Shown one piece after another: positions 24,502 through 38,567 of a DNA stretch of 64,000 bases (position 1 is the first letter of the stretch; each line of letters opens with the position of its first letter). The translations under genes were made by a program, and so were the position numbers. A model generated the notes under the pieces. That model ran no database searches. It saw only the letters and a program-made list of their open reading frames with translations, and was not told the DNA's origin. Origin of the DNA: Megascapheus bottae (lineage: Eukaryota; Chordata; Mammalia; Rodentia; Geomyidae); NCBI GenBank assembly GCA_024803745.1, contig JANJXV010000049.1, positions 1,076,501 to 1,140,500 of the forward strand, given 5' to 3'.

Positions 24502-24823
24502 CTAACCCTAAACCTAACACTAAATCTAACCCTAACCCTAATCTTAACCCTAACCCTAACTCTAACCATTGCCCTTACCCTAACCCTACCCTAACCCTAA
24601 ACCTTACCCTTACCCTAACCCTAACCCTAAACTAACTCTAACCCTAACCCTAACCGTAACCCTAACCCTAACCCTAACCCTTACCCTAAACCTAACCCTA
24701 AACCTAACACTAAATCTAACCCTAACCCTAATCTTAACCCTAACCCTAACTCTAACCATTGCCCTTACCCTAACCCTACCCTAACCCTAAACCTTACCCT
24801 TACCCTAACCCTAACCCTAAACT
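24502..24823. repeat. 190 bp period partial tandem duplication (copy 1)
   Basis: About 132 bp at 24502-24633 (AACACTAAATCTAACC, AATCTTAACC, AACCATTGCCC, CCCTACCCTAACC) repeats at 24692-24823 with a fixed offset of 190, apparently without a mismatch. 190 is not a multiple of six, so the hexamer phase changes across the unit. The same doublet is present in copy 2 (37725-38046), so it predates the 13.35 kb duplication. Confidence 0.9.
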
Positions 24824-27800
24824 TTACCCTAAACCTAACCCTAACCCTAACCCTAACCCTTACCCTTACCTTAACCCTAACTGTAACCCTAACACTTACC
24901 CTTACCCTAACGCTAACACTAACCCTAATCCTAACCCTAACACATATTCTTCACCTAACCCTAACCCTAACAGTAACCCTAACCCTACCCCTAACCCCTA
25001 CCCTAACCCTAACGCTAACGCTAACCATTACCTTACCCTAATCCTAACCCTTAACCTAACCCTAACCCTTACCCTTACCCAAACCCTAAACCTAAACTTA
25101 ACCGTGTCCCTAACCCTAACCCTTACCCTTACTCTAACCCTAAATCTAACCCTAACCCTAAACCTTATCCTTACCCTAAACCTGACCCTAACCCTAACCC
25201 TTACCCTAACCCTAACCCTTACCCTTACCCTAACCCTAACCCTAACCCTAACTCTTACCCGTACCCTAACGCTAACCCTAGCCCTTACCCTAACCCTAAC
25301 CCTAACCCTAAACCTAACCCTTACACTTACCTTAACCCTAAACCCAAACCTAACCCTAACCTTAACCCTAAAACTAACCCTAAACCTAACCCTAACCCCT
25401 AAGCAAAACCCTAACCCTAACCCTAACCCTTACCCTTATCCTAACCCTAACCCTAACCCTAACACTTACCCTTACCTTAAACCCTGCCCTAACCCTAACG
25501 CTAACCCTAACCCTTACCCTAACCCTAACCCTAACTCTTACCATTACCCTAATCCTAAACCTAACTCTAACCCTAATCATAACCCTAACCATAACCCTAA
25601 TCCTAACACTTACCCTAACCCTAATCCTTACCCTTGCTCTAACCCTAAACCTAATCCTAACCCTAACCATTACCCTAAACCTAACTCTAACCCTAACCCT
25701 TACCCTTACCTTAACCCTAACCCTAACCCTAACCCTTACCTTACCGTAAGGCTAACACTAACCCTAACCCTAACCCTAACCCTTACCCTTACCCTAACCC
25801 TAACCCTATCCTAACCCCAACCATAAACCTAACCCTAATCGTAACCCTAACCCTTACCCTCACCCTAACCCTAAACCTAAACTTAACCCTAACCCTAACC
25901 CTAAACCTAACCCTAACCCTAACCTTAACCCTAACCCTTACCCTTACACTTACCCTAACCCTAACCATAACCATAACAGTAAACCTAACACTAACCCTAA
26001 ACCTAACCCTTACCCTTAGCCTAAACCTAACCCTAAACCTAACGCTAACCCTTAAGATTACCCTTACCCTAACCCTAACCCTAACCCTAAACCTAATGCT
26101 AACCCTTAACATTACCCTCACCCTAACCCTAACCCTAACCCTTAACGTAACCCAAACCCAAAATCTAACCCTTACCCTTACCCTACCCTAACCCTAACCA
26201 TAACCCCTAAGCCTAACCCTACCCCTAACGCTAACCCTTACCGTTATCCTAACTCTAACCCTAACCCTACCCCTTACCCTTACACTAACCCTAAACCTAA
26301 CCTTAACCCTACCCCTACCCCTAACCGTTACCCTAACCCTATCCCTAACCCTAACAATAAACCTTACCCTTACCCTAACCCTAATCCTAAACCTTACCCT
26401 AAACCTAACCCTAACCCTAACCCCAAACCTAACCCTTATTCTTACCTTAACCCTAGCTCTAACGCTAACATTTACACTTACCCTAATGCTAACACTAACC
26501 CTAACCTTAACCCTAACCCTAACACATATTCTTCACCTAACCCTAACGCTAACAGTAACCCTAAACCTAACCCTAACCCTAACCCTAACCCCTACCCTAA
26601 CCCTAACGCTAAACCTAACCTTACCCTAACCCTAACCCTAAACCTAACCCTAACCGTAACCCTTAACCAAACCCTAAACTTAAACTTAACCCTAACCCTA
26701 AACCTAACCCTTACCCTTACTCTAACCCTAACCCTAACCCTAAACCTTACCCTTACCCTAAACCTAACCCTAACCCTAACCCTAACCCTTACCCTTACCC
26801 TAAACCTAACCCTAAACCTAACTCTTACCCTTACCCTAACGCTAACCCTAAGCCTAATCCTAACCCTAACCCTAACACATATCCTACACTAACCGTAACC
26901 CTACCCCTAACCCTTACACTTACCTAAACCCTAACCACAAACCTAACCCTAACCTTAAGCCTAACCCTAACGCTTAAGCCTAACCTAACCCTAACCCTAC
27001 ACTTATCCTAACCCTAACCCTAACCCTAACAATTACCATTACGCTAACAACTACCCTAACCCTAATACTAACCTTAACCATTACCCTAACCCTAACCCTA
27101 ACCCTAACCCTAACCCTTACCCTTACCTAACCCTAACCCTAAATCTTACCATTACCCTAACCCTAAACTTAACCCTAACCCTTATCCTTTCCCTAACCCT
27201 AACGCTAACCCTAACCCTAAACCTATCCCTTACCCTAAACCTAACACTTACCCTTACCCTAATCCTAACCCTAAAACTAACACTAACACTTACCCTTACA
27301 CTAACACTAACATTAACCCTAACCTTAACATTAACCTTACCCTAACACCTAACCCTAACCCCAAGCCTAACCCTAACTTTAGCCTTACCCTAACCCTAAC
27401 CCTAACCTTAAACCCAACCCCAAACCTAACCCTAACCCTAACCCAAAACCTTACCCTAACACTAACCCTAACCATAACCCTAACAGTTAACACTAACCCT
27501 AACCCTAACCCTTATCCTAACCCTAACCCTAACCCTAAACGTAACCCTTAATCTAACCCTAATACTAACCCTAAACCCTAACCCTAACCCTAACTCTAAC
27601 CCTTACCCTTATGCTAACTCTAACCCTAACTCTAACCCTGTCCCTAACCCTAACCATAACCCTTACCCTAACCCTAACCCTAACCCCAACCTCAAATTTA
27701 ACCCTAACGGTAACCCTAACCCTAAATCGTACCCTTACCCTAACCCTAACCCTAAACCTAACCCTTAACCTTACCCTTACCCTAACCCTAAACCTAAACC

Positions 27801-28051
27801 TAACTCTCACCCTAACCTTAACCCTTACCCTTATCCTAACCCTAAACCTAAACCTAACCCCTAACCTAACAATAACAATAACCCTTACCCTTTCCCTAAC
27901 CCTAACACTAACCGTAACCCTAACCCTAACACTTACCCTAACCCTAACCCTAACCCTAACCCTTATCGTTACCCTAACCCTAACCCTAACCTTAACCCCA
28001 ACCCTAAACCTAAAACTAACCGTAACCCTTACCATAACACTTACCCTTACC

Positions 28052-28083
<32 letters not shown>

Positions 28084-29657
28084 CACCCTAATCCTAACCC
28101 TAACACTAACCCTTACCCTTTCCCTAACCCTAACGCTAACCCTAACTCTAACCATAACCCTTACCCTTAACCTAACCCTAACCCTAAACCTAACCCTAAC
28201 CTTAACCCAAAACCTAACCCTAACCTTAAGCCTACACTAACCCTAAACCTAACCCTTTCCCTTACCCTAACCCTACCCCTAAACCTAACCCTAACCTTAA
28301 TCTTAACCCTAACCCTAACCCTAACCCTTACCCTTACCCTAACCCTATCCCTAACCTTAACCATAACCCCAAATCTAACCCTAACCCTAAACCAAACCTT
28401 ACCCTAACCCTAACACTAACCCTTGCCCTTACCCTAACCCTAACCCTAAACTTAACCCATACCCTAACCCTAACCCTTACCCTTACCCTAACCCTAATCC
28501 TAACCCTTACCCTTACCCTAACCTTAACCCTAAACCTAACGCTAACCCTAACCCTAACACTTACCCAAAACTTCACCCTAACCCTAACCCTTACCCTTAC
28601 CCTAACCCTAACCCTAACCTTAACCCCAACCCTAACCCTAACCCTAACCCTAACCCTAACCCTTACCCTAAGCCTAATCCTAACCCTAACCCTAACACTT
28701 ACCCTTACGCTAACCCTAACCCTAACCCTAACCGTAACTTTAAACCTAAACCTAACCCTAAACCTTACCATTACCCTAACCCTAACCCTAAACCTAACAC
28801 TAACCATAACCTTAACTCTAACACTAACCCTTACACTTACCCTAACCCTAACCCCAAACCTAACCCTAACCCTAGCCCTAACCCTAACCCCTATGTCTAA
28901 ACCTAACCCTAACCCTAACCCTTACCCTTATCCTAACACTAACCCTAACCCTAACACTTACCCTTACCCTAACCCTAACGCTAACCCTAATCCTTACCCT
29001 AACCCTAAACCTAACCCTAACCCTAACCCTAACTCTTACCCTAACCCTAACCCTAACCCTTACCCTAACCCTAACCCTAACCCTAACACATATCCTTACA
29101 GTAAACCTAACCCTACCCCTAAACCTTACACTTACCTTAACCCTAACCCCAAACCTAACCCTAAACTTAAGCCTAACCCTAACGCTTAAGCCTAACCTAA
29201 CCCTAAAGCTAACCCTTACCCTTATCATAACCCTAACCCTAACCCTAACAATTACCATTACGCTAACACCTACCCTAACCCTACTGCTAACCTTAACCAT
29301 TACCCTAACCCTAACCCTAAACCTAACCCTAACCTATACCCTTCCCTAACCCTAACCCTATCTCTTACCATTACCCTAACCCTAAACTTAATCCTAACCC
29401 TTATCCTTTACCTAACCCTAACCCTAAAACTAACAATAACACTTATCCTTACACTAACGCTATCATTAACCCTAACCTTAAAACTAACCCCTACACTAAC
29501 ACCTAACCCTAACCCCAAGCCTAACCCTAAACTTAGCCTTACCCTAACCCTAAGCATAACCTTAACCCCAACCCTAAACCTAAAACTAACCGTAATCTTT
29601 ACCCTAACACTTACCCTAACCCTAATTCTAACCCTAACCATAACTCTTACCCTTACC

Positions 29658-29703
<46 letters not shown>

Positions 29704-32700
29704 CCCTAACCCTTACACTTACCCTAACCCTATCCCTAACCATAACCCCAACCCTAAATCTAACCCTAACCCTAAACCAACCCTTACCCTAACCCTAACC
29801 CTGACCCTTACCCTTACCCAAACCCTAACCCTAAACTTAACCCAAACCCTAACCCTAACCCTAATCCTAACCCTATCCTAACCCTAACACTTACCCTTAC
29901 CCTAAACCTAACCCTAGCCCTAACGCTTACCCTAATCCTAACCCTAACCCTTTCCCTAACCCTAACACTAACCCTAACCCTAACCCTAACCCTTACCCTT
30001 ACCCTAACCCTATCCCTAACCTTAACCCCAACCCTGAACCTAACCCTAACCCTAACCCTAACCCTTTCCCTTATCGTAACACTAACCCTAACCCTAACCC
30101 TAACCCTAACCATTACCCTAACCCTAACCCTAAACCTAAACCTAAAACTTACCCTTACCCTCACCCTAACCCCTACCTTAAACCTAACCCTAACTCTAAC
30201 CCTAACACTAAACTTAACCCTAACCCTTATCCTTACCATAACCTAAACCTAACCGTAACCCTAAAATTAACCCTTACCTTTACCCTAAACCCTACCCTAA
30301 ACCTAACCCTAATCCTTACCCTTACCCTAAGCCTAACCCTAAACCTAAGCCTAACCCTAAACTTAACCCTAAGCCTTACCATTAACCTAACCCTAACACT
30401 AACCCAAAACCTAATCCTAAACCTAACCCCAGCTCTTACCCTTACCCTAACCCTAACCCTAACCCTAAATCTAACCCTAATCCTAAACCTAACCCTAACC
30501 GTTACCCTTACCCTTATCCTAACCCTAACCCTAACCCTAACCCTTACCCTCACCCTAACCCTAACCCTAAACCTAACCCTAACCCTAACCCTAAACCTAA
30601 CCCTAACCCTAACCCTAACACTTGCCCTTATCTGAAACCTAACCCTAAACCTCACCCTAACTCTAACCCTAACCCCTAACCCTAACCCTAACCCAAACCT
30701 TTACCTTTACCCTAACCCTAACCCTAACCCTAACCAGAACACTTATCCTAAACCTAACCGTAACACTAAACCTTACGCTTACCCTTACCCTAAACCTAAA
30801 CCTAACCCTAACCCTAACCATAACCATAACCCTAAAACTGACTCTTACCCTAAACCTAACTCTAACACTTATCCTAAACCTAACCCTAACCCTAACCCTT
30901 ACCCTTACCTTAACCCTAACCCTAACCCTAACCCTAACACATACCCTTACTTTAACCCTAACCCTAACCCTAACCATAACCCTAAACCTAACCTTAAACC
31001 TAACCGTAACCCTAACCCTAACGCTAACCCTTACCCTAACCCTAACCTTAACCCCAACACTACACCTAACCCTAACCATAACCCTAACCCTAAACCTTAC
31101 CCTTACCCTAACACTAACCCTAACCATAACCCTGACCTTAACTGTAACCCTTACCCTAACCCTAACCCTAACCCTAAACATAACCCTAACCCTAACACAG
31201 AATCTAACCATTACACTAACCCTAACCCTAACCCTTACCAAACCTAACCCTAAACCTAACTCTAACCCTCACCCTTACCGTAACCCTAACCCAAACCCTT
31301 TCCCTAACCCTAACCCTAAACCTAACCCTAACTTTAACCCTAACCCTAACCCTAACCCTTACCATTACCTTAAACCTAAACCCAAACCTAACCCTAAACC
31401 TAAGCGTAACCCTAACCCTAACCCTAAACCTTACCCTAACCCTAACCTTAACGCCAACACTACACCTAACCCTAACCCTAACCCTAGCCCTTACCCTTAC
31501 CCTAAACCTAACCCTAACCCTAACACTGAATCTAACCCTTACACTAACCCTAACCCTAATCATTACCAAACCTAACCCTAAACCTAACTCTAACCCTAAC
31601 CCTAAACCTAACCCTAACCCTAACCCTTACCGTAACCCTAACCCAAACCCTTACCCTAACCCTAACCCTAAACCTAACCCTAACCATAACCCTAACCCTA
31701 ACCCTAACCCTTACCCTTACCCTAAACCTAACCCTAAACCTAACCCTAAACCTAACCCTAACCCTAACCCTAAACTTTCCCTTACACTAACCCTAACCCT
31801 AAACCTAACCCTAACCCTAACCCTAACCCTAACCCTTAACCCTAAACCAAACCCTAAACCTAACCCTTACCCTTATTCTAACAGTAACCCTATCCCTAAC
31901 ACTTCCCCTTAACCAAAACCCTACCCTAACCCTAACCCTAAACCTAACCCTTACCCTAACCCTAACCCTAACCCTTCCCCTTACCCTAATCCTAAACCTA
32001 ACCCTAACACTTACCCTTACCCTAACCCTAACACTAACCCTAACCCTAAACCTTGCCCTTAGAGTAAACCTAACCCTAACCTTACCCTAAACCTAACTCT
32101 AAACCTAACCCTAACCCTTAACCTTACCTTAAACTTAACACTAACCATAAACCTTACCCTTACCCTAACACTTATGCTAACCCTAACCCTAACCCTAACC
32201 TTTACCCTTGCTCTACCCTAACCCTAACCATAACCCCAACCCTAAACGTAAACCTAACCCTAACCCTAACCTTTAACCTAACCCTAACCCTAACCCTTAC
32301 CCTAACACTAACACTTACCCTTACCCTAACCCTAACCCCAAACCTAAACCTTTTCCTAACCCTAACCCTAAACCTAACCCTAAACATTAACCTAACCATA
32401 ACACTAACCCTAACCCTAAAACTAACCCTTACCATAACCCTAACCCCAACACTAACCATAACCCCTACACCTAACCCTCACCCTAACACTAACTCCTAAC
32501 CCTAAGCATAACCCTAACACTCACCCTTAACCTTACCCTAACCCTAAACCTAACCCTAACCCCAACCCTAACCCTAATCCTTATCCTTACCCTAACCCTA
32601 ACACTAACCCTAACGCTAAACGTTACCCTTACCATAAACCTGACCCTAACCCTTACGCTAAACCTAACCCTAACTCTAACCCTAACCCTTACCCTTACCT

Positions 32701-35013
32701 TAACCCTAACCATAAACCTTACCCTTACCCTAACGCTAACCCTAACCCTAACCCTAACAGTAACTCTAACCCTAAACTTTATCCTTACCCTAACCCTAAT
32801 CCTAACCCTAACCATAAACCTAACCCTAACCGTAACCTAACCCTAACCCTTACCCTTACCCTCACCCTAACCCTAACCTTAAACCTAACCCTAACTCTAA
32901 TCCTAACCCTAAAATTAACCCTAACCCTTATCCTTACTGTAACCTAACCCTAAACCTAACCCTAACCCTAACCCTAACCCTAAACTTAACCCTTACCTTT
33001 ACCCCAACCCTACCCCTAAACCTAACCCTAATCCTTACAATTACCCTAAGCCTAACCCTAACCCTAAGCCTAACCCTCAACTTAACCCTAAGCCTTACCC
33101 TTAACCTAACCCTACCACTAACCCAAAACCTAACCCTAAACCTAACAATAACACTTACCCTTACCCTAACCCTAACCCTAACCCTAAATCTAACCCTTAC
33201 CCTTACCCTAAACCTAACTCTATACCTAACACTAATCCTAACCCTAACCCTAACCCTTACCATAACTCTAACCCTAAAACTTATCCTAACCCTAACACTA
33301 ACCCTAACCCTAACTCTAACACTTACCCTAACACGAACCCTAACCCTAACCCTTACCCTTACCCTAACCCTAACCCTAACCCTTACCCTAACCCTAACCC
33401 TAACCGTAACCCTAAGCCTAACCCTTAAACTAAGCCTAACCCTAACCCTTACCCTAACATTAACCCTAACCCTAACCTTAACCCTAACCCTAACCCTAAC
33501 CCTTACCCTTACCCTAATCCTAACCCTAAACCTAACCCTAACCCTAATCCTAAACCTAACCTTAACGCTAACCCTAACCCTTGGTCTTACCCTAACCCTA
33601 ACAATAAACTTAACACTAACCCTAACCCTACCCCTAACCGTAACGCTAACCCTTACCCTTACCCTAAACCTAACCCTAAACCTAACCTTAACGCTAACCC
33701 TAAAGCTTGCTCTTACCCTAACCCTAACAATAAACTTAACACTAACCCTAACCCTACCCCTAACCCTAACGCTAAACCTTACCCTTACCCTAACCCTAAC
33801 CCTAACCCTAACCCTTGCCCATACCCTAACCCTAGCCCAAACCCTAACCATTACTCTAACCCTAACCCTAAACCTAACCCTTGCACTTACCCTAACCCTA
33901 AACCTAAGCTAACCCTAATTCTAACCCTAACGCTTACCCTTACCCTTACCCTTACCCTTACCCTACACCAAACCCTAACCCTAACCCTAACCATAAACCT
34001 TACCCTTACCCTAAACCTAACACTAACCATAACCCTTACATTTACCCTAACCCTAACCCTAACCCTAACCCTTACCCTAACGCTAACCCTAACCCTAACC
34101 CTAACCCTAACCCTTAACCTTACCCTAACCCTAATCCTAAACCTAACCCTAACCATAACCCTAACCCTAACCCGAAACCTAACCCTAACCCTTACCGTTA
34201 CCCTCACCCTAACCCTAACCTTAAACCTAACCCTAACTCTAACCCTAACCCTAACTCTAACCCTAACCCTAAACTTAACCCTAACCCTTATCCTTACCGT
34301 AACCTAACCCTAAACCTAACCCTAACTCTAAACCTAACATTTAACTTAACCCTTACCTTTACCCTAACCCGAACCCTAAACCTAACCCTAATCCTTACAA
34401 TTACCCTAAGCCTAACCCTAACCCTAAGCCTAAACCTAAACTTACCCTAAGCCTTACCCTTAACCTAACCCTAACACTAACCCAAAACCTAACCCTAACC
34501 CTAACCCTAACTCTTACCCTTACCCTAACCCTAACCCTAAATCTAACCCTTACCCTTACCCTAAACATAAAACTAAACCTAACACTAATCCTAACCCTAA
34601 CCCTAACCCTTACCATAACTCTAACCCTAACACTTATCCTAACCCTAACACTAACCATAACGTTAACCCTAATACACTAACACGAACCCTAACCCTAACC
34701 CTTACCCTTACCCTAACACTAACTCTAACCCTTACCCTAACCCTAACCTTAACCCCTAACCCTAACCATTAACCTAACCCTAACCCTAACCCTAACCCTA
34801 ACCCTATTCCGAACTCTAACCCTAACCCTAACCCTAACCCTAAGCCTAACCCTTAACCTAACCCTAACCCTAACCCTTACCCTAACATTAACCCTAACCC
34901 TAACCTTAACCCTAACCCTAACTCTAACCCTAACCCTTACTCTTACCCTAACCCTAACCCTAAACATAACCCTAACCCTAATGCTAAACCTAACCTTAAC
35001 GCTAACCCTAACC

Positions 35014-35233
35014 CTTGCTCTTACCCTAACCCTAACAATAAACTTAACACTAACCCTAACCCTACCCCTAACCGTAACGCTAACCCTTACCCTTACCCTA
35101 ACCCTAACCCTAAACCTAACCTTAACACTAACCCTAACCCTTGCTCTTACCCTAACCCTAACAATAAACTTAACACTAACCCTAACCCTACCCCTAACCC
35201 TAACGCTAACCCTTACCCTTACCCTAACCCTAA
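35014..35233. repeat. Two tandem 126 bp units (copy 2)
   Basis: These are the counterpart of 21665-22010 with landmarks at 35014 and 35140. The unit with CCCCTATCCGTAACGC, present in the middle of copy 1, is absent here. The family also occurs as pairs at 5264/5389, 33590/33716, 46935/47061 and 48811/48937, and as singles at 18687, 54375 and 57197. Confidence 0.93.
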
Positions 35234-37724
35234 CACTAAACCTAACCATAACCCTAACCCTAACCCCTAACCCTAAACCTAACCCTAACTCTTACCCTTA
35301 TTCTAACCCTAACCCTAACACTAAGACTTACCCTTATCTTAAACCTTACCCTAACCCTAACCCTAACGCTAAACCTCACCCTAACCCTAACCTTAACCCT
35401 AACCCTTACCCTTACCCTAACCCTAAACTTAACAATAACCCTAACCCTAACCCTAACCCTAACCCTAATCCTAAACCGTACCCTTACATTATACCTAACC
35501 CTAACCCTTACCCTAAACCTCACCCTAACCCTAACCCTAACCCTTACCCTTACCTTAACCCTAACCATAACCCTAAACCTTGCCCTTACCCTAACACTTA
35601 CCCTAACCCTAACCCTAACCCTTACCCTTACCCTACCCCTAACACTAACCATACCCCCAACGCTAAACCAAGCCATAACCCTTACCCTAACCCTAACCCT
35701 AACCCTAACCGTAAACCTAACCCTAACCCTAACACTTATCCTTACCCTAACCCTAATCCTAAACATAACCCTAACCGTAACCCTTATCCTAACCATAACC
35801 CTAACTGTAACCCTAATCCTAACACTTAACCTAACCCTAACACTAACTCTAACCCACAACCCTAACCCTTACCCTAACACTCACCCTAACCCTAACCGCT
35901 AACCCTAACACTAACCCTAACTCCTAACCCTAACCCTAACCCTAACCCTTACCAATATCCTAACCCTAACCCTAACCCTAACACTTACCCTTACCCTCAC
36001 CCCTACCCTAACCCTAACACTAACACTAACACTTACCCTTACCCTAACCCTAACCTTAACCTAAATCTAACCCTTACCCTTACAGTAAACATAACCCTAA
36101 ACCTAACCCTAACCCTTATGCTAAATCTAATCCTAACCCTAAACTTTACCCTAACCCTAACCTTAACCCCAACACTAACCATAACCCTAACACTTACCCT
36201 AACACTAACCCTAACCCTAACCCTAACCTTTACCCTTACCCTAACCCTAACATTAACCCCAACCCGAAACCTAGCCCTAACCCTTGCCCTAACACTAACA
36301 CTTACACTTACCCTAACCCTAACCCTAACCCCTAACCCTAACCCTCACCCTAACCCTAACCCTAACACTAACCCTAACCACTAACCCTAACCCTAACACT
36401 AACACTAACCCCTAACCCTAAACCTAACCATAAAACTTACCCTTATCCTAATCCGAACCCTAACCCTAAACTCTACCCTAACCCTAACCCTAACCCTTAT
36501 CCTAACCCTAACCCTAACCTTAATCCTTACTCTTACCCTAACCCTAAACCTAACCATAAACCGAAACCCTAACCCTAACCCTTACCCTTACCCTTACCCT
36601 TACCCTAACCCTAACCCTAAACCATACCCTTACACTAAACCTAACCCTAACCCTTACGCTAAACCTAACCCTAACCCTAACTCTAACCCTTCCCCTTACC
36701 TTAAACCGAACCCTAAATTTAACCCTTACCCTTACCCTAACTCTAACTCTAACCCTAAACCTAACCGTAACCCTAACCCTAACACATACCTTACCCTAGC
36801 CCTAACCCTAACCGTAACCCTAACCCTAACCCTAAACCTAACCATAACCCTTACCCTTACCCACACCCTAACCCTAAACTTAAACCTAATCCTAACTCTA
36901 ACCCTAACCCTAAACTTAACCCTAACCCTTACGCTACACCTAACCCTAACCCTAACTCTAACACTTACCCTTACCTTAAACCTAAACCTAACCCTAACCC
37001 TTACCCTTTTCCTAACGATAACCCTAACCCTAAACCTAACCCTAACCCTAAACCTAACACATACTCTTACCCTAAACCTAACCCTAACCATATCCCTAAA
37101 CCTAACCGTAACCCTTACCCTTACCAACACCCTAACCCTAACCTTAAACCTATACCTAAATCTAAACCTAACCCTAAACTTAACCCTAACCCTTATCCTT
37201 ACCCTAACCCTAAGCCTAACTCTAACCCTAAACCTAACCCTAACTCTAAACTTAACCCTTATCTTTACCCTAACCGTAACCCTAAACCTAACCCTAAACC
37301 TTACCCTTACCCTAACCCTAACCCTAACCCAAACCCTGATCTTACTGTAACCCTTACCCTAACCCTAACCCTAACCCTAACCCTAACCCTAACACTGAAT
37401 CTAACCCTACCCCTTACAATAACCATAACGCTAAACCTAACCCTAACCCTTACCATTCCCCAACCCTAACTCTAACACTAACCCTTACCCTTACCCTAAC
37501 CCTAACCCTAACACTGAATCTAACCCTAAAACTAACACTTAATCTAACCCTAACCCAAACCCTAAACCTTACCCTAACCCTAAACTTAACCCTTGCCCTT
37601 ACCCTAAAGCTAAACCAAACCCTAAACCTAACCCATAACCCTAACCCTAACACTTAACTTTACCGTTACTCTAGCCCTAACCCTAACCCTAACCCTAACC
37701 CTAACCAGAACACTTACCCTAACA

Positions 37725-38046
37725 CTAACCCTAAACCTAACACTAAATCTAACCCTAACCCTAATCTTAACCCTAACCCTAACTCTAACCATTGCCCTTA
37801 CCCTAACCCTACCCTAACCCTAAACCTTACCCTTACCCTAACCCTAACCCTAAACTAACTCTAACCCTAACCCTAACCGTAACCCTAACCCTAACCCTAA
37901 CCCTTACCCTAAACCTAACCCTAAACCTAACACTAAATCTAACCCTAACCCTAATCTTAACCCTAACCCTAACTCTAACCATTGCCCTTACCCTAACCCT
38001 ACCCTAACCCTAAACCTTACCCTTACCCTAACCCTAACCCTAAACT
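37725..38046. repeat. 190 bp period partial tandem duplication (copy 2)
   Basis: This is the counterpart of 24502-24823 at offset 13223. AATCTTAACC and AACCATTGCCC each occur twice, 190 bp apart, in the same order as in copy 1. Confidence 0.9.
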
Positions 38047-38524
38047 TTACCCTAAACCTAACCCTAACCCTAACCCTAACCCTTACCCTTACCTTAACCC
38101 TAACTGTAACCCTAACACTTACCCTTACCCTAACGCTAACACTAACCCTAATCCTAACCCTAACACATATTCTTCACCTAACCCTAACCCTAACAGTAAC
38201 CCTAACCCTACCCCTAACCCCTACCCTAACCCTAACGCTAACGCTAACCATTACCTTACCCTAATCCTAACCCTTAACCTAACCCTAACCCTTACCCTTA
38301 CCCAAACCCTAAACCTAAACTTAACCGTGTCCCTAACCCTAACCCTTACCCTTACTCTAACCCTAAATCTAACCCTAACCCTAAACCTTATCCTTACCCT
38401 AAACCTGACCCTAACCCTAACCCTTACCCTAACCCTAACCCTTACCCTTACCCTAACCCTAACCCTAACCCTAACTCTTACCCGTACCCTAACGCTAACC
38501 CTAGCCCTTACCCTAACCCTAACC

Positions 38525-38535
38525 CTAACACATAT

Positions 38536-38555
<20 letters not shown>
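38525..38555. repeat. 30 bp segment present only in copy 2
   Basis: Around here copy 2 has extra hexamers including ACACATATCCTTACACTAACC that copy 1 lacks near 25303. The offset moves from 13223 to 13253, so the net difference is 30 bp (five hexamers). A similar ACACATATCCTTACAGTAAACC occurs near 29087 and 42293 inside both copies, so the segment is not foreign. Confidence 0.85.

Positions 38556-38567
<12 letters not shown>

Larger units (their letters stand above)
20442..33790. repeat. 13.35 kb segmental unit, copy 1
   Basis: This is the left member of a head-to-tail duplication with an initial offset of 13349. The left boundary is where identity with copy 2 begins: position 20442 matches 33791, while 20441 and 33790 differ. 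The right end is at about 33790-33800, after which copy 1 abruptly resumes the sequence seen at 20442. Offsets along the unit are 13349 (to about 21.7 kb), 13223 (22.0-25.3), 13253 (25.4-26.2), 13206 or 13205 (27.3-30.4), 13307 (30.7-31.5) and 13355 (32.1-33.8). These steps locate a small set of indels. The right part (about 29.4-33.79 kb) is also an older relative of 0.4-5.5 kb. No gene is present. Confidence 0.95.

Noticed and set aside
33780..33800. Telomere fusion point at the 33790 junction
   Set aside because: Both sides are in the same CCCTAA orientation. A fusion of two ends would show CCCTAA turning into TTAGGG. The join is a direct tandem duplication.
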